Source of the DNA: Oxalobacteraceae bacterium OTU3CINTB1
Lineage (GTDB): Bacteria; Pseudomonadota; Gammaproteobacteria; Burkholderiales; Burkholderiaceae_D
Direction: 5' to 3'
Length of the DNA stretch: 64,000 bases
NCBI GenBank assembly: GCA_024123955.1
Contig: CP099652.1
Location: forward strand, 6,262,001-6,326,000
The number at the start of each line of letters is the position of its first letter. The stretch's first letter is position 1. This document shows, in pieces, positions 20,244-29,589 of this stretch. The position numbers and the translations under genes are program-made. Below the pieces are notes generated by a model. It ran no database searches. It was given only the letters and a program-made list of their open reading frames with translations, and was not told the origin of the DNA.

Positions 20244-21785
20244 TTAGGCGGCGACTTTGAAGATGCTGACGATGGCGCGCAGGTCGTCGGCCTGGTCGTT
20301 CAGCGAGGCGGCCGCCGCCGCCGCTTCCTCCACCAGCGCGGCGTTCTGCTGCGTGACCTGGTCCATCTGGATCACCGCCTGGTTGACCTGCTCGATGCCG
20401 GCGCTCTGCTCGTGGCTGGCCGAGCTGATCTCGCCCATGATGTCGGTGACGCGCTGGATGCTGTCGACCACGTCGCTCATCGTCATGCCCGCTTGCGTGA
20501 CCAGCGTGCTGCCGGCGTCGACCTTCTGCAGCGAGTCGTCGATCAAGGTTTTGATTTCCTTGGCGGCCGTGGCGCTGCGCTGCGCCAGGCTGCGCACCTC
20601 GCTGGCGACCACCGCGAAGCCACGGCCCTGCTCGCCGGCGCGCGCCGCTTCCACCGCAGCGTTCAAGGCCAGGATGTTGGTCTGGAAGGCGATGCCGTCG
20701 ATGACGCTGATGATGTCGACGATCTTGCGCGCCGAACCGCTGATCGCTTCCATCGTGTTGACCACGTCGGCCACCTCGGTGCCGCCGCGCCGCGCCAATT
20801 CCGACGCCTTGACCGCCAGCTGATTGGCCTGGCGGGCGTTGTCCGAGTTTTGCTTGACGGTCGAGGTCAACTCTTCCATCGAGGCGGCCGTCTCTTCCAG
20901 GCTGGAGGCCTGTTCCTCGGTGCGGGCCGACAAGTCCATATTGCCGGCGGCAATCTCGCTCGACGCCGTCGAAATGCTCTCCGTGCCATGGCGTACGTCG
21001 TTGACGATGCCGATCAAGCCGTCGTTCATCGAACGCAGCGCTTGCAGCAGGCGTCCGGTCTCATCGGTGGTGCCGACCACGATGGTCGACGTCAAATCCT
21101 TGTTGGCCACGGCCACGGCGATATCGACCGCCTGGTTCAAGGGCACGGTGATGCCGCGCGTCAAACGCCAGGCGCAGACGACGCCCAGCGCCAGCACCAC
21201 CAGACCGAACATGATCATGAACCGGCGGCTGTTCTGGTAAATCGTCTCGATCGCGGCGGCGTTGGCGTCGATGCTTTTGCGCTGCATGTCCAGCAGGCCG
21301 CTCAGCGAGGCCAGGTAGGCCTTGCCGTCCGGCGTGAAGCGCTGGTCGAGCACCTCGGCGGCCTGCTCGATCTGCCCTTCCTTTTTCAGCTTGACGATCG
21401 TGTCGCGCGACGCCAGGTAGCGCTTGCGGTTGGCCATCATCTGCTCGAACAGGGCTTTTTCCTGTTCGGTTTCCAGCAGCGGCTCGACCTTCTTCTGCAA
21501 GCCGTTGACTTCGGCGGTGGAGGCGACCGTTTCTTCGGCAAAGAACGGGCCGAGCGACGGATCGGAGCTCTTCGAAATTGCCGACGTCCGCCGCACGCTG
21601 GTGTGGATCAGCCGGTACCAGTCGCTGATCATGCGTTCCTTGGCCAGAGGCTGCTGCATCATGTCACGGGTGGCCTCGGCCACGTCTTGCATATGCGTGA
21701 TGCCGATCACGGTCATCAAAGTCATCATGGCGAGAACCAAGCCGAAGCCTGCGGCAAGACGCGTGCCGATTTTCAAATTTTTCAT
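20244..21785 (-). CDS. methyl-accepting chemotaxis protein
   Basis: 513 residues. A first membrane helix at about 10-30 is followed by a periplasmic four-helix-bundle (4HB_MCP) sensor to about residue 185, a second helix near 190-210, and HAMP to about 260. The signalling domain contains the conserved hairpin tip ([19 protein letters not shown]). It ends with VSIFKVAA and has no C-terminal CheR-docking pentapeptide. The ATG at 21785 is preferred over an in-frame TTG 6 bases earlier. No che genes are nearby, so it is an orphan receptor. The ligand is unknown. Confidence 0.92.
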   Translation of the reverse strand: MKNLKIGTRLAAGFGLVLAMMTLMTVIGITHMQDVAEATRDMMQQPLAKERMISDWYRLIHTSVRRTSAISKSSDPSLGPFFAEETVASTAEVNGLQKKVEPLLETEQEKALFEQMMANRKRYLASRDTIVKLKKEGQIEQAAEVLDQRFTPDGKAYLASLSGLLDMQRKSIDANAAAIETIYQNSRRFMIMFGLVVLALGVVCAWRLTRGITVPLNQAVDIAVAVANKDLTSTIVVGTTDETGRLLQALRSMNDGLIGIVNDVRHGTESISTASSEIAAGNMDLSARTEEQASSLEETAASMEELTSTVKQNSDNARQANQLAVKASELARRGGTEVADVVNTMEAISGSARKIVDIISVIDGIAFQTNILALNAAVEAARAGEQGRGFAVVASEVRSLAQRSATAAKEIKTLIDDSLQKVDAGSTLVTQAGMTMSDVVDSIQRVTDIMGEISSASHEQSAGIEQVNQAVIQMDQVTQQNAALVEEAAAAAASLNDQADDLRAIVSIFKVAA

Positions 21786-21865
21786 GGTCAAAATCCCGGT
21801 CAGGGCAAATATCTGGAAGTTAGAGCGGTGCGAAGTTTGAGAACCGCAAATCGGGCAGAAGGAAT

Positions 21866-21892
21866 GAATTGCCCCAAAGAATCAATAGTTTA
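21866..21892 (-). promoter_or_regulatory. possible sigma-28 (FliA) promoter of the chemoreceptor gene
   Basis: On the minus strand TAAACTAT (21892-21885), 11 bases, then GGCAATTC (21873-21866). This compares with the flagellar consensus TAAAGTTT-N11-GCCGATAA. The -35 part is good and the -10 part is only half matched. About 80 bases ahead of the start codon. Confidence 0.3.
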
Positions 21893-22052
21893 GCACAGCA
21901 ACTAATTTACTGCTGTAATAAAGAATTGTGATAACAGGTCGTTAAATATGTCAAAAAATTAATTTCGGTAGGCATTGCCGTCGTCTCCGGGCTTGACGCA
22001 ATACGCGGCGGCGAACTGCTATGATCGGTGGATGACCACATCACGGAGACAT

Positions 22053-22382
22053 ATGCACATCTCGGACATCGGCTTCGGCACCACCGACTGGCAGCGGATC
22101 GAAGCGACGCCGCATCCCGGCGAAACGGGCACCGCTCATTGGCGCACGCAACAGTTCGGCGCGATCCGCGTCCGCATGGTGGAATACAGCCCCGGCTATC
22201 TGGCGGATCACTGGTGCGTCAAAGGCCATATCCTGCTGTGCCTCGAAGGCGAGCTGCACACCGAACTGGAAGACGGCCGGACCTTTACGCTCACCGCCGG
22301 CATGAGCTATCAAGTTGCCGACAATGCCGAACCGCATCGCTCATCGACCCAATCCGGCGCCAAGCTGTTTATCGTGGATTGA
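22053..22382 (+). CDS. DHCW-motif cupin-fold protein
   Basis: A 109-residue single-domain cupin starting MHISDIGFGTTDWQRIE, with ribosome site ACGGAGAC ahead of the ATG at 22053. The metal-binding region reads ADHWCVKGHILLCLEGE, and the second cupin motif TLTAGMSYQVADNAEPHRS carries the last histidine. This matches the small family named for its DHCW-type motif, which has no established reaction. Monocistronic, convergent with the HipB-like gene. Confidence 0.8.
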   Translation: MHISDIGFGTTDWQRIEATPHPGETGTAHWRTQQFGAIRVRMVEYSPGYLADHWCVKGHILLCLEGELHTELEDGRTFTLTAGMSYQVADNAEPHRSSTQSGAKLFIVD

Positions 22383-22420
22383 GCCGTTCTCCAAATCCAG
22401 GGGCATATCCTAGAGATTTT

Positions 22421-22506
22421 CGTAGGGCGGATTAGGCGGAACGCCGTAATCCGCCATGAGCCGCCGACGGAGCTTGGCGGATTACGCTACGCTAATCCGC
22501 CCTACG
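22421..22506. repeat. REP-like repeat pair, family A, copy 2
   Basis: A left arm CGTAGGGCGGATTAGGCG... (22421-22456) and an inverted right arm ending GCTAATCCGCCCTACG (to 22506) with an 18-base centre. Each arm also contains its own GGCGGATTA/TAATCCGCC dyad. Located between convergent genes. Confidence 0.9.
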
Positions 22507-22525
22507 TGATAGATGAACGCTTAAG

Positions 22526-22552
22526 TTAGCGGCATTAGCGGCATTAGCGGCA
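22526..22552. repeat. three tandem copies of a 9-base unit
   Basis: TTAGCGGCA is repeated three times without change in the intergenic space between the cupin and the HipB-like gene. Probably slippage-derived; no function is suggested by position. Confidence 0.8.
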
Positions 22553-22605
22553 TCAGGGTCCACCATTGCTACACAAGCCCAGCATTACTTAAGCGCGCGT
22601 GATGG

Positions 22606-22914
22606 TCACTCCGTGCCCTTCCTCGTCATCGAAAACTTGCGCTGGATAAGAGGCTTGACGCCGGTCGCTTTGAGCTTTTCCAGAATTGGCATGACGTCGT
22701 CGGAAACGTCTACCTTGAGCTCGATTCCCAACTCATCCAATACCTGCAACACACGACCCAATTGCACAGTTTCCTTGCCGCGCTCGACCTCGCGAACAAA
22801 CACCGGGCCCACCCGAGCGCTACCGGCGACGTCGTCGATCCTTACCTTTTGATGCTTGCGCGTCGCCCGCATCAACAATCCAAGTTCGGCGGGTGTTTTA
22901 ATATTGATGAGCAT
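22606..22914 (-). CDS. HipB-like XRE family transcriptional regulator, without a toxin partner
   Basis: 102 residues: MLINIKTPAELGLLMRATRKHQKVRIDDVA and on to about residue 66 is a lambda-repressor-like helix-turn-helix of the HipB/y4mF subgroup, with VDVSDDVMPILEKLKATG after it and a basic tail. In this subgroup the gene usually precedes hipA, a kinase toxin, and represses the pair. Here no hipA-like frame follows. Downstream come 220 bases with repeats and then a convergent cupin. Its own promoter region holds two strong palindromes, so autoregulation seems intact. Whether it is an orphan antitoxin or regulates a distant operon cannot be told. Confidence 0.8.
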   Translation of the reverse strand: MLINIKTPAELGLLMRATRKHQKVRIDDVAGSARVGPVFVREVERGKETVQLGRVLQVLDELGIELKVDVSDDVMPILEKLKATGVKPLIQRKFSMTRKGTE

Positions 22915-22923
22915 ATGCCCTCC

Positions 22924-22945
22924 AATCGATGCAGTTACATCGATT
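22924..22945. promoter_or_regulatory. operator 1 of the HipB-like gene
   Basis: AATCGATG-CAGTTA-CATCGATT, perfect 8-base arms. It overlaps the -10 hexamer of the minus-strand promoter and ends 10 bases before the start codon. The half-site CGATGCA matches operator 2. Confidence 0.7.
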
Positions 22946-22971
22946 ATGTATAGCGATTAAACCCAAGTCAA
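22943..22971 (-). promoter_or_regulatory. sigma-70 promoter of the HipB-like gene
   Basis: On the minus strand TTGACT (22971-22966), exactly 17 bases, CATAAT (22948-22943). It is bracketed by the two operators, so repressor binding would block it from both sides. Confidence 0.7.
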
Positions 22972-22977
22972 AATAAA

Positions 22978-22993
22978 CGATGCAACTGCATCG
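22978..22993. promoter_or_regulatory. operator 2 of the HipB-like gene
   Basis: CGATGCA-AC-TGCATCG, a perfect 7-base dyad just upstream of the -35 hexamer. Centre-to-centre distance from operator 1 is about 51 bases, roughly five helical turns, suggesting both bind on one DNA face. Confidence 0.7.
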
Positions 22994-22995
22994 AT

Positions 22996-23036
22996 AAAAA
23001 AAGGACCGCGAAGTTGCCTTCAACGGTCCTTTTTTT
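22996..23036. terminator. bidirectional terminator after topB
   Basis: Arms AAAAAAAGGACCG (22996-23008) and CGGTCCTTTTTTT (23024-23036), with a small inner GAAG/CTTC stem. On the minus strand it ends the topB transcript 19 bases past the stop. It also insulates the HipB-like promoter. Confidence 0.9.
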
Positions 23037-23054
23037 ACGTCTGCCAGCCGAAGC

Positions 23055-25748
23055 TTACTCGGCGGTGGCAGCGGCCTTCTTCGGCGCAGCCTTTTTAGCC
23101 GGCGCTTTCTTGGCAGCTGCTTTCTTGGCTGGCGCGGCCTTGGCGGCAGCCGCCTTCTTGGCCGGCGCTTTCTTGGCCGGTGCGGCCTCGGCTGCCGCGC
23201 CGTCGGCGCCCTCGTCCGCTACGGCTGCCGCTTTGTCAGCCGCACCCTTGCCCTTGGCGGGCGCCTTGGCCTTGCGCTCTTCGAACTCGAAGCTGATCTT
23301 GTTGTCCTTGCCCTTGACCAGGAAGGCCTTGAACGGACGACGCGTGCGCTGGGAAACAAAGCCCGGCAGCAGATCGGTCTTGCCTTCGTTGATCAGCTTG
23401 GCCATCTGCTCAGGCAAAATCTCCTGCTGCAAGATGATGCGGCCGCTGCGGAAGTCGCACGTCTTCGGCTTGGCGACGCTGTTTTCGCAAACATACGCCA
23501 GGCCCATTTCGTACACGCCGCCGGCGCACTTCGGACAAGGCCCCAGCGGGGTCTGGCCGGTGAAGTCGACCGCTTCCGCGTCTTCCGAATCGTCGTTCTG
23601 GCCGAAGTCGAACTCCAGCTTGAAGTTCTTGATCTCTTCGTCGCGCACGATGCGCAGGATGGCCGCAAACGGACGTCCCATCTTCGAGCGGAAACCTTGC
23701 AGCGGACCGATGGTGCGTTCCTTGAGCAGCTGTTCCACTTCCTCGATCTCGAACTGGCGGCTGCCCGGCGTTTTGCTCATCGAGAAATCGCACTTGGTGC
23801 AGGCGAAACGGCGATAGTTCTCTTTGACCACGCTGGCGCAGTTCGGGCACGGCGTCGTCAACGTCGCGTAATCGCCCGGGATCGTGTCGTTGTTGTATTC
23901 CTTGGCGCGCTTGACGATGATTTGCGTCATCTGGGCGATTTCACGCATGAATTCCTCGCGCGAGATCTTGCCCTTTTCCATCTGCGACAGCTTGTATTCC
24001 CACTCGCCGGTCAGTTCCGGCGCGGTCAGTTCGTTGACGCCCAGGCCGCGCAGCAGCGTCATCAGCTGCGACGCTTTGGCGGTCGGCATCAGTTCGCGGC
24101 CTTCGCGCAGCAGATAGCGCTCGGTCAGCAAGCCCTCGATGGTGGCGGCGCGCGTCGCCGGCGTGCCCAGGCCCTTGCCGGCCATGGCGTCGCGCAGCTC
24201 ATCGTCCTCGACCAGCTTGCCGGCGCCTTCCATGGCCGACAGCAACGTCGCCTCGGTGTAGCGCGCGGGCGGCTTGGTGACCAGGCCGTTGGCGTTGACC
24301 TTGTCGGTCAGCACTTTCTCGCCCTTGGCGACCGGCACCAGATTACCGTTGGCGTTGCCTTCCTTGTCGTCGTCGGTCGACGCTTCCTTGCCGTAGATCG
24401 CCAGCCAGCCCGGATTGGTCATGACCTTGCCTTCAGTTTTGAACTGATGGCCGGACACTTCCGTGTAGCGGGTGGTGACCTGGAACTCGGCAGGCGGGAA
24501 GAACACGGCCATGAAGCGGCGCGTGACCAGGTCGTACAGCTTCTGTTCCGGCTCGGACAGGTTTTTCGGCGCGATCGTGGTCGGGATGATCGCGAAGTGA
24601 TCCGAGATCTTGGTGTTGTCGAAGATGCGCTTGTTCGGCTTGACCCAGCCCTTGTCGAGGATCTGCTTGGCGAACTGGTGATAGTTCGAATTCTCCTTGA
24701 CCGTTTCGAGCGCCTGCTGCACGGTCGGCATGTAGTCTTCCGGCAGGTGGCGCGAATCGGTACGCGGGTAGGTCAGTACTTTGTGCTTTTCGTACAGCGC
24801 CTGGGCCAGGCCCAAGGTGTTCTTGGCCGAGAAACCGAAGCGCGAGTTGGCCTCGCGCTGCAGGCTGGTCAGGTCGAACAGCGCCGGCGCCATCGACGTG
24901 GTCGGCTTGGCTTCCTCGGTGACGATGCCCTGCTTGCCACGGCACGCCATGGCGATCGAATCGGCGGCGGCCTTGCTCCACAGGCGCTCGGCGCGCTTTT
25001 CCGGATCGGTCTCGTCTTTTTTGAACTTGGTGTCGAGCCAGCGGCCTTCATAGACACCGGCGGCGCACACGAATTCGGCGCGCACTTCCCAGAAGTCGCG
25101 GGCGACGAATTTCTTGATCTTCTCTTCGCGCTCGACCACGATCGACAAGGTCGGCGTTTGCACGCGGCCCACGGTGGTCAGGTAGAAGCCGCCCTCTTTC
25201 GAGTTGAACGCGGTCATCGCGCGGGTGCCGTTGATGCCGATCAGCCAGTCCGCTTCCGAACGGCAGCGCGCGGCGTCGGCCAGCGGCAGCATTTCCTCGT
25301 CGGTGCGCAAATGGGTGAAGCCTTCGCGGATCGCGCCGGGCGTCATCGATTGCAGCCACAGGCGCTTGACCGGTTGCTTGGCCTTGGCGTTCTGGGCGAT
25401 CAGACGGAAGATCAGCTCCCCTTCGCGGCCCGCGTCACATGCGTTGATGAGGGTGGTGACGTCTTTACGCTTGATCAGTTTGTTCAGTACCTTGAGGCGC
25501 GCCTCGGTCTTGGCGATCGGATTGAGCGCGAAGTACGGCGGGATCATCGGCAGGTGGGCGAAGCTCCATTTGCCGCGTTTGACGTCGTGCTCTTCGGGCA
25601 CGGCGATTTCCAGCAGGTGGCCGACGGCGGAGGACAGCACGTACTCGTCGGATTCAAAGTACTCATCGTGCTTGGTGAAGCCGCCAAGCGTCTTCGCGAT
25701 GTCGTTCGCGACAGAAGGCTTCTCGGCGATGATGAGGGTTTTCGTCAT
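23055..25748 (-). CDS. topB: DNA topoisomerase III
   Basis: An 897-residue type IA topoisomerase. The Toprim domain starts MTKTLIIAEKPSVANDIAKT, with acidic motif DAGREGELIFR. The catalytic tyrosine is Y327 in YPRTDSRHLPE. Near residues 640-790 are zinc-finger-like modules (CPNC...CTKC and CPKC...C). The last 70 or so residues are a Lys/Ala/Pro tail of repeated PAKKA units, like histone H1-type nucleoid proteins, which should add nonspecific DNA binding. TopB decatenates single-strand-containing DNA at replication and recombination intermediates. The ATG at 25748 gives the conserved N-terminus. It is followed by a strong terminator and stands upstream of smg-dprA only by position. Confidence 0.95.
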   Translation of the reverse strand: MTKTLIIAEKPSVANDIAKTLGGFTKHDEYFESDEYVLSSAVGHLLEIAVPEEHDVKRGKWSFAHLPMIPPYFALNPIAKTEARLKVLNKLIKRKDVTTLINACDAGREGELIFRLIAQNAKAKQPVKRLWLQSMTPGAIREGFTHLRTDEEMLPLADAARCRSEADWLIGINGTRAMTAFNSKEGGFYLTTVGRVQTPTLSIVVEREEKIKKFVARDFWEVRAEFVCAAGVYEGRWLDTKFKKDETDPEKRAERLWSKAAADSIAMACRGKQGIVTEEAKPTTSMAPALFDLTSLQREANSRFGFSAKNTLGLAQALYEKHKVLTYPRTDSRHLPEDYMPTVQQALETVKENSNYHQFAKQILDKGWVKPNKRIFDNTKISDHFAIIPTTIAPKNLSEPEQKLYDLVTRRFMAVFFPPAEFQVTTRYTEVSGHQFKTEGKVMTNPGWLAIYGKEASTDDDKEGNANGNLVPVAKGEKVLTDKVNANGLVTKPPARYTEATLLSAMEGAGKLVEDDELRDAMAGKGLGTPATRAATIEGLLTERYLLREGRELMPTAKASQLMTLLRGLGVNELTAPELTGEWEYKLSQMEKGKISREEFMREIAQMTQIIVKRAKEYNNDTIPGDYATLTTPCPNCASVVKENYRRFACTKCDFSMSKTPGSRQFEIEEVEQLLKERTIGPLQGFRSKMGRPFAAILRIVRDEEIKNFKLEFDFGQNDDSEDAEAVDFTGQTPLGPCPKCAGGVYEMGLAYVCENSVAKPKTCDFRSGRIILQQEILPEQMAKLINEGKTDLLPGFVSQRTRRPFKAFLVKGKDNKISFEFEERKAKAPAKGKGAADKAAAVADEGADGAAAEAAPAKKAPAKKAAAAKAAPAKKAAAKKAPAKKAAPKKAAATAE

Positions 25749-25876
25749 ATTTCGTATCTCGTTTTTTAACACTTGGGGTGGGGTCAGCATGCGCATCATA
25801 CATGGATCGCGCCGCAGTCTGCACTTTTGCGCCGCCGATGGCAAGGCCGGTGTGTGACAGTCTTGTCAAAGCGCAA

Positions 25877-25906
25877 ATGATAAGCGGGTTGTCGGCAGGA
25901 CTGCAA
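25877..25906 (-). promoter_or_regulatory. possible topB promoter
   Basis: On the minus strand TTGCAG (25906-25901), 18 bases, TATCAT (25882-25877). It lies in the 272-base gap between smg and topB, about 130 bases before the topB start. Nothing else recognisable is seen in that gap. Confidence 0.35.
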
Positions 25907-26020
25907 GCAAACCGCGAAATGGCGCAACGTCGACTATCGCCAACGTAGCACGAAGACACGGCTAATGTGTTGCTTTTTGGAACTGGGAACGGTCACCGAC
26001 GGGCGCGCCGGCTGTTCTTA

Positions 26021-26485
26021 TTAGTGCAGCAGGCGCGGCGCCTGGTCTTCGTCCGAGCCGAACAGGTCGTCGAACATCAGCGCGTCCGGCTCCTTGCCTT
26101 GGCTCCAGAGCAACATCAGCACGATGACCTTGAGCTTGCCCAGGGTGACCGGCGCCTCTTCGAGAGCCAGCGCGCGCTCGACAACGATTTCACGTTGCAG
26201 CGGAGACAATACCTTGGCCGATTCGAGGAACTGGATAAAGCCGATCGCGGCGGTGCCGAGCACGTCCTGCTCTTCCTCGACGTAGAAGCGGGTGCCGGTC
26301 GAGGCGGCCGTCAGCGAATGCTCGACGCCGGCCATGGCCGTCAGGTCGTTGAGCCAGACCAATGCCTCGGAAATCTCGACATCGTCAAAACCAACAGCCG
26401 ACAGCTTCTTGGCCAACGCAGCCGGTTCGGGGCAAGCATCGGGGCGGTAATAAGTCTCGTAGAGATAAACAAGGATGTCGAACAT
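26021..26485 (-). CDS. Smg/DUF494 family protein
   Basis: 154 residues starting [21 protein letters not shown], the unmistakable Smg/DUF494 N-terminus, all-helical and acidic. The family lies next to dprA in many Proteobacteria (smf-smg) and has no defined biochemical role. It is 78 bases downstream of dprA on the same strand, so it is the last gene of a LysM-dprA-smg transcript. Confidence 0.9.
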   Translation of the reverse strand: MFDILVYLYETYYRPDACPEPAALAKKLSAVGFDDVEISEALVWLNDLTAMAGVEHSLTAASTGTRFYVEEEQDVLGTAAIGFIQFLESAKVLSPLQREIVVERALALEEAPVTLGKLKVIVLMLLWSQGKEPDALMFDDLFGSDEDQAPRLLH

Positions 26486-26563
26486 GGCTCTACTCTATCA
26501 GTTAAAACAGATCGGACACAAGTACCGCACAGCTTGCCTATCGGTTTGCCATCCGTCCGCCGC

Positions 26564-27694
26564 TTACGAGCGCAACCGTTGAAACATTCCACCCGGCAAA
26601 CGCTCAAGCAAACCGGCCAATTCCAGCGCCAGCAACTGCCCCTGCAGTTCGGCGGCGGACTGGCCCAGCATCACCGCCAGGGCGTCCGCGCGGGCCGGGT
26701 GCTCGCCGATCGCGTCGAGCACGCGGTCGACGAAGCTGTCGTCGATCGCCGGCCGGGCGCCGGCCATGCCGTCGGTCGCCATTTGCATATCCTCCAGCAC
26801 ATCGGCGGCGGTCTCGACCAGCTTGGCGCCCTCGCGTATCAAGCGGTGGCAACCCTTGGCCAGCGCCGCGTGGACCGAACCCGGCATGGCATACACATCG
26901 CGCCCTTGGGAAATCGCCAGCCGCGCCGTGATCAGCGAGCCCGACTTGGCGGCCGCCTCGACCACCAGCACCCCGCACACCAGCCCGCTGATCACGCGAT
27001 TACGGCGCGGAAAGTTGTCGCGCAGCGGCGGTGTGCCCAGCGGGTACTCGCTGACGATACACCCCTCGTGGGCGATGCGGCGCGCGAGGTGGCCGTTGCT
27101 GGCGGGATAGATGCGGTCGGCGCCGGTTCCGATCACCGCCAGGGTGCCGCCGGCGCCGCACAGGCCGCCCGCGTGCGCGGCCGCGTCGATACCCAGCGCC
27201 AGCCCGGAAACGATGGTCAAGCCCGCGTCCGACAGTGCGTGCGCCATGCGCTCGGCATTGAGCATGCCCTGGACGCTGGCGTTGCGCGAGCCGACCACCG
27301 CCAGCGACCGGCGCGCCAGCAGCTCGGCGCGGCCTTTTACGTACAGCATCAGCGGGGCGGCGGCGATCTCGCGCAGCCGAACGGGATAATCGGGATGGTC
27401 GAACGTCAGGAACAGGTTGCCCGGCTGCTCGCGCCAGGCCAGCACCGCGTCGGCCTGGGCGATCAGGGCGTCGGCCTCGACCGGCGATGGCGGCCGCAGC
27501 AGGGCGTCGGCCTGGTTGGGTTTGACCAGCGCCAGCAGTTGCTGGCGGCTGGCGTCGAAGATGGCTTGCGGCGAGCCCAGCTTGTCGAGCAGCCGGTGCG
27601 CGCTCAGCAGGCCGACGCCTTCGGTGCGCTCCAGGCGCAGCCAGGCGATCAGCGCGGGCGCCGTGGGGTGGATGGGGGTTTCCGTGGCTTGCAC
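26564..27694 (-). CDS. dprA: DNA processing protein DprA
   Basis: A 376-residue DprA/Smf that loads RecA on incoming single-stranded DNA during natural transformation. The Rossmann-like core is visible: AVVGSRNASVQGM, VSGLALGIDAAAH, then the SGLV and GALITA-type loops. A C-terminal winged helix runs over about the last 65 residues. It uses a GTG start at 27694, 8 bases after the LysM gene stop, with GGAG inside the end of that gene. Gene order LysM-dprA-smg-topB is the usual Burkholderiales arrangement. Confidence 0.94.
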   Translation of the reverse strand: MQATETPIHPTAPALIAWLRLERTEGVGLLSAHRLLDKLGSPQAIFDASRQQLLALVKPNQADALLRPPSPVEADALIAQADAVLAWREQPGNLFLTFDHPDYPVRLREIAAAPLMLYVKGRAELLARRSLAVVGSRNASVQGMLNAERMAHALSDAGLTIVSGLALGIDAAAHAGGLCGAGGTLAVIGTGADRIYPASNGHLARRIAHEGCIVSEYPLGTPPLRDNFPRRNRVISGLVCGVLVVEAAAKSGSLITARLAISQGRDVYAMPGSVHAALAKGCHRLIREGAKLVETAADVLEDMQMATDGMAGARPAIDDSFVDRVLDAIGEHPARADALAVMLGQSAAELQGQLLALELAGLLERLPGGMFQRLRS

Positions 27695-27702
27695 GGCGGG
27701 GG

Positions 27703-28800
27703 TTACTCCGGCGACTTGGCGACGTCGCCCACTTCCACCGGCGCCGTCACCTGCATGATCAAGCCGTACGAAATATGCTTGAACACGCGGAAGATAAACA
27801 GGCTGCCCACTCGCTCGTCCGGCAGCCTGACCTGCTGTTCGCGCATCCCCAGCCAGCTTTTCGGCGCGGTGGAATCGCTCACAGTTCTTCCCGCATGGTA
27901 CAGCTGCAGCACGGCGCCGACATCGAGTCCGTCAAGCTTTCCGCGATTAATACTGACCACCTGGTTCTGGCCGGCGTGCGTGACGCCGCCGTAGATGGCC
28001 ATCACGCGCGACGCCACCCGTTGCTCGGGCGGATGCGGCACGTAGTTCTGCATCGGCATCGGCGGAATGGCGCGCAACTGGTCGCCCTTGCCCATTTCCT
28101 CCTTGGCGCTGGCGACGACGAAGGTGTGCACATCGCTGCCGGACTGCGCCGCCGCCTGCAATTTGAGCGTGCCCAGATAGAAGGCCTCGTGGCCGATCAC
28201 CTCTTGGGTGACCGGGTCCCGCAGCGGATTGCCCGGCCGGAACACCTGGAACGAGGTATTGCCGTTGAGCTCGCCACGGACGTAGGCCTTGTCGTCCTTG
28301 CCGGTGAACACATGGTCGTCCTGCGTGGCGATGACGCGCGGCGCGCCTTTGAGTTCGTCGTTTTCAATGATCAGCGGCTGGCTCAGGAACGGCTCGATGA
28401 CGCCGGCCGGTATCGACGGCACCGCGTCCTTGCCCAGCCCCTCGACGCGCAGCCCGGGCGAGCGGCGCTCGGTGGCCGGATTGTTGCCGCCGTTGGCGTC
28501 GATCCTGTTGCCAAGGCGCAAGCGGCCGGCAGCGCGGTCGAACCAGATGATCTGTCCCGGATAGATCCAATGCGGATTGGCGATTTCGTCCCGGTTCATG
28601 CCCCAGACGGTGGGCCAGCACCACGGCTGTTGCAGAAATTTCCCCGAGATATCCCACAAGGTATCGCCCCGGACCACCGTGTGCTGGTCGGGCGCGTCGG
28701 CCCGGAACTCGCATGTGAGCGCGGCCGCCGGCGCCGCCGCCACGGCGCAAAATAGCGCCGTCCATACTAAGCGGGTGCCGACTGTGCTAAAATTTTTCAT
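27703..28800 (-). CDS. exported LysM peptidoglycan-binding protein
   Basis: 365 residues from the ATG at 28800. A signal peptide (KNFSTVGTRLVWTALFCAVAAAPAAA) is followed by one LysM domain (QHTVVRGDTLWDISGKFL ... IYPGQIIWFD) at about 40-95. A long C-terminal region of about 270 residues resembles the family found beside dprA in Burkholderiales; its role is not known. It contains Cys27 just after the signal and Cys57 inside the LysM. The protein probably sits on periplasmic murein. Divergent from def across a 244-base gap. Confidence 0.85.
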   Translation of the reverse strand: MKNFSTVGTRLVWTALFCAVAAAPAAALTCEFRADAPDQHTVVRGDTLWDISGKFLQQPWCWPTVWGMNRDEIANPHWIYPGQIIWFDRAAGRLRLGNRIDANGGNNPATERRSPGLRVEGLGKDAVPSIPAGVIEPFLSQPLIIENDELKGAPRVIATQDDHVFTGKDDKAYVRGELNGNTSFQVFRPGNPLRDPVTQEVIGHEAFYLGTLKLQAAAQSGSDVHTFVVASAKEEMGKGDQLRAIPPMPMQNYVPHPPEQRVASRVMAIYGGVTHAGQNQVVSINRGKLDGLDVGAVLQLYHAGRTVSDSTAPKSWLGMREQQVRLPDERVGSLFIFRVFKHISYGLIMQVTAPVEVGDVAKSPE

Positions 28801-29044
28801 TAGTAGGTCCGGTAGATGCGCCAGAAACCAGCGCCGGCACACGACAGCCAGCAGTGTCCTTATCAAAGGATAAGGTTGCTAATTTGAATCAAATTCTGCC
28901 CATAAAACCCTGAACTAGCAAGCGAAACCGCGCTACGGCAAGCAGCGCGGCTGTTGCATTTTTGGTGGAAAAATCGCCGCGGCAACCGTCTTTCAGAACC
29001 GCGCGTTATCAAGGCAATCACATAGTTATCAACACAGTACAGAC

Positions 29045-29587
29045 ATGGCCATTTTAAATATTCTGCGTTACCCCGATCCGCGCCTGCACAAGGTCGCCAA
29101 GCCAGTCACCGTCTTCGACGAGCGCCTGGAGCAACTGGTCGCCGACATGGCCGAGACCATGTACGACGCCCCCGGCATCGGCCTGGCCGCCTCGCAAGTC
29201 GATGTGCACGAGCAACTGCTGGTCATCGACATCACCGAGACCAAGGACGCATTGGTCGCCTACATCAACCCGGAAATCATCTGGGCCAGCGACGAGAAGC
29301 TGGTCTACGACGAAGGCTGCCTGTCGGTGCCCGGCGTCTACGACGGCGTCGAACGCCACGCGAAGGTCAAGGTGCGCGCGCTCGACGTCAAGGGCCAGCC
29401 GTTTGAAGTGGAAGCCGACGGCCTGCTGGCTGTCTGCATCCAGCACGAGATGGACCACCTGCTGGGCAAGGTCTTCGTCGAATACCTGTCGCCGCTCAAG
29501 CGCAACCGCATCAAGACCAAGATGATCAAGGAAGAACGCGGCCTCGAGCGCGAAGCGCAACTGCGCGCGCAGGGCCGCCGGTACTAA
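29045..29587 (+). CDS. def: peptide deformylase
   Basis: 180 residues. The three deformylase motifs are complete: [14 protein letters not shown] (metal ligand C92) and HEMDH (H134, H138, catalytic E135). It removes the formyl group from nascent N-terminal fMet. It is 2 bases before fmt, the enzyme that adds that formyl group, so addition and removal are co-expressed. The 244-base divergent upstream region holds a 7-bp hairpin (CCGCGCT/AGCGCGG, 28927-28950) of unclear meaning. Confidence 0.97.
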   Translation: MAILNILRYPDPRLHKVAKPVTVFDERLEQLVADMAETMYDAPGIGLAASQVDVHEQLLVIDITETKDALVAYINPEIIWASDEKLVYDEGCLSVPGVYDGVERHAKVKVRALDVKGQPFEVEADGLLAVCIQHEMDHLLGKVFVEYLSPLKRNRIKTKMIKEERGLEREAQLRAQGRRY

Positions 29588-29589
29588 TC

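Noticed and set aside
22526-22552. Tandem repeat as a CRISPR-like array
   Set aside because: Units are 9 bases with no spacers; simple slippage repeat.
23697-25769. 690-codon open frame opposite topB
   Set aside because: Antisense shadow created by codon bias in a GC-rich gene; no domain and no ribosome site.
29006-29034. TTATCAAGG and TTATCAACA, resembling DnaA boxes upstream of def
   Set aside because: Only one is close to the consensus, there is no AT-rich unwinding region and no dnaA/dnaN nearby, so an origin is not supported.
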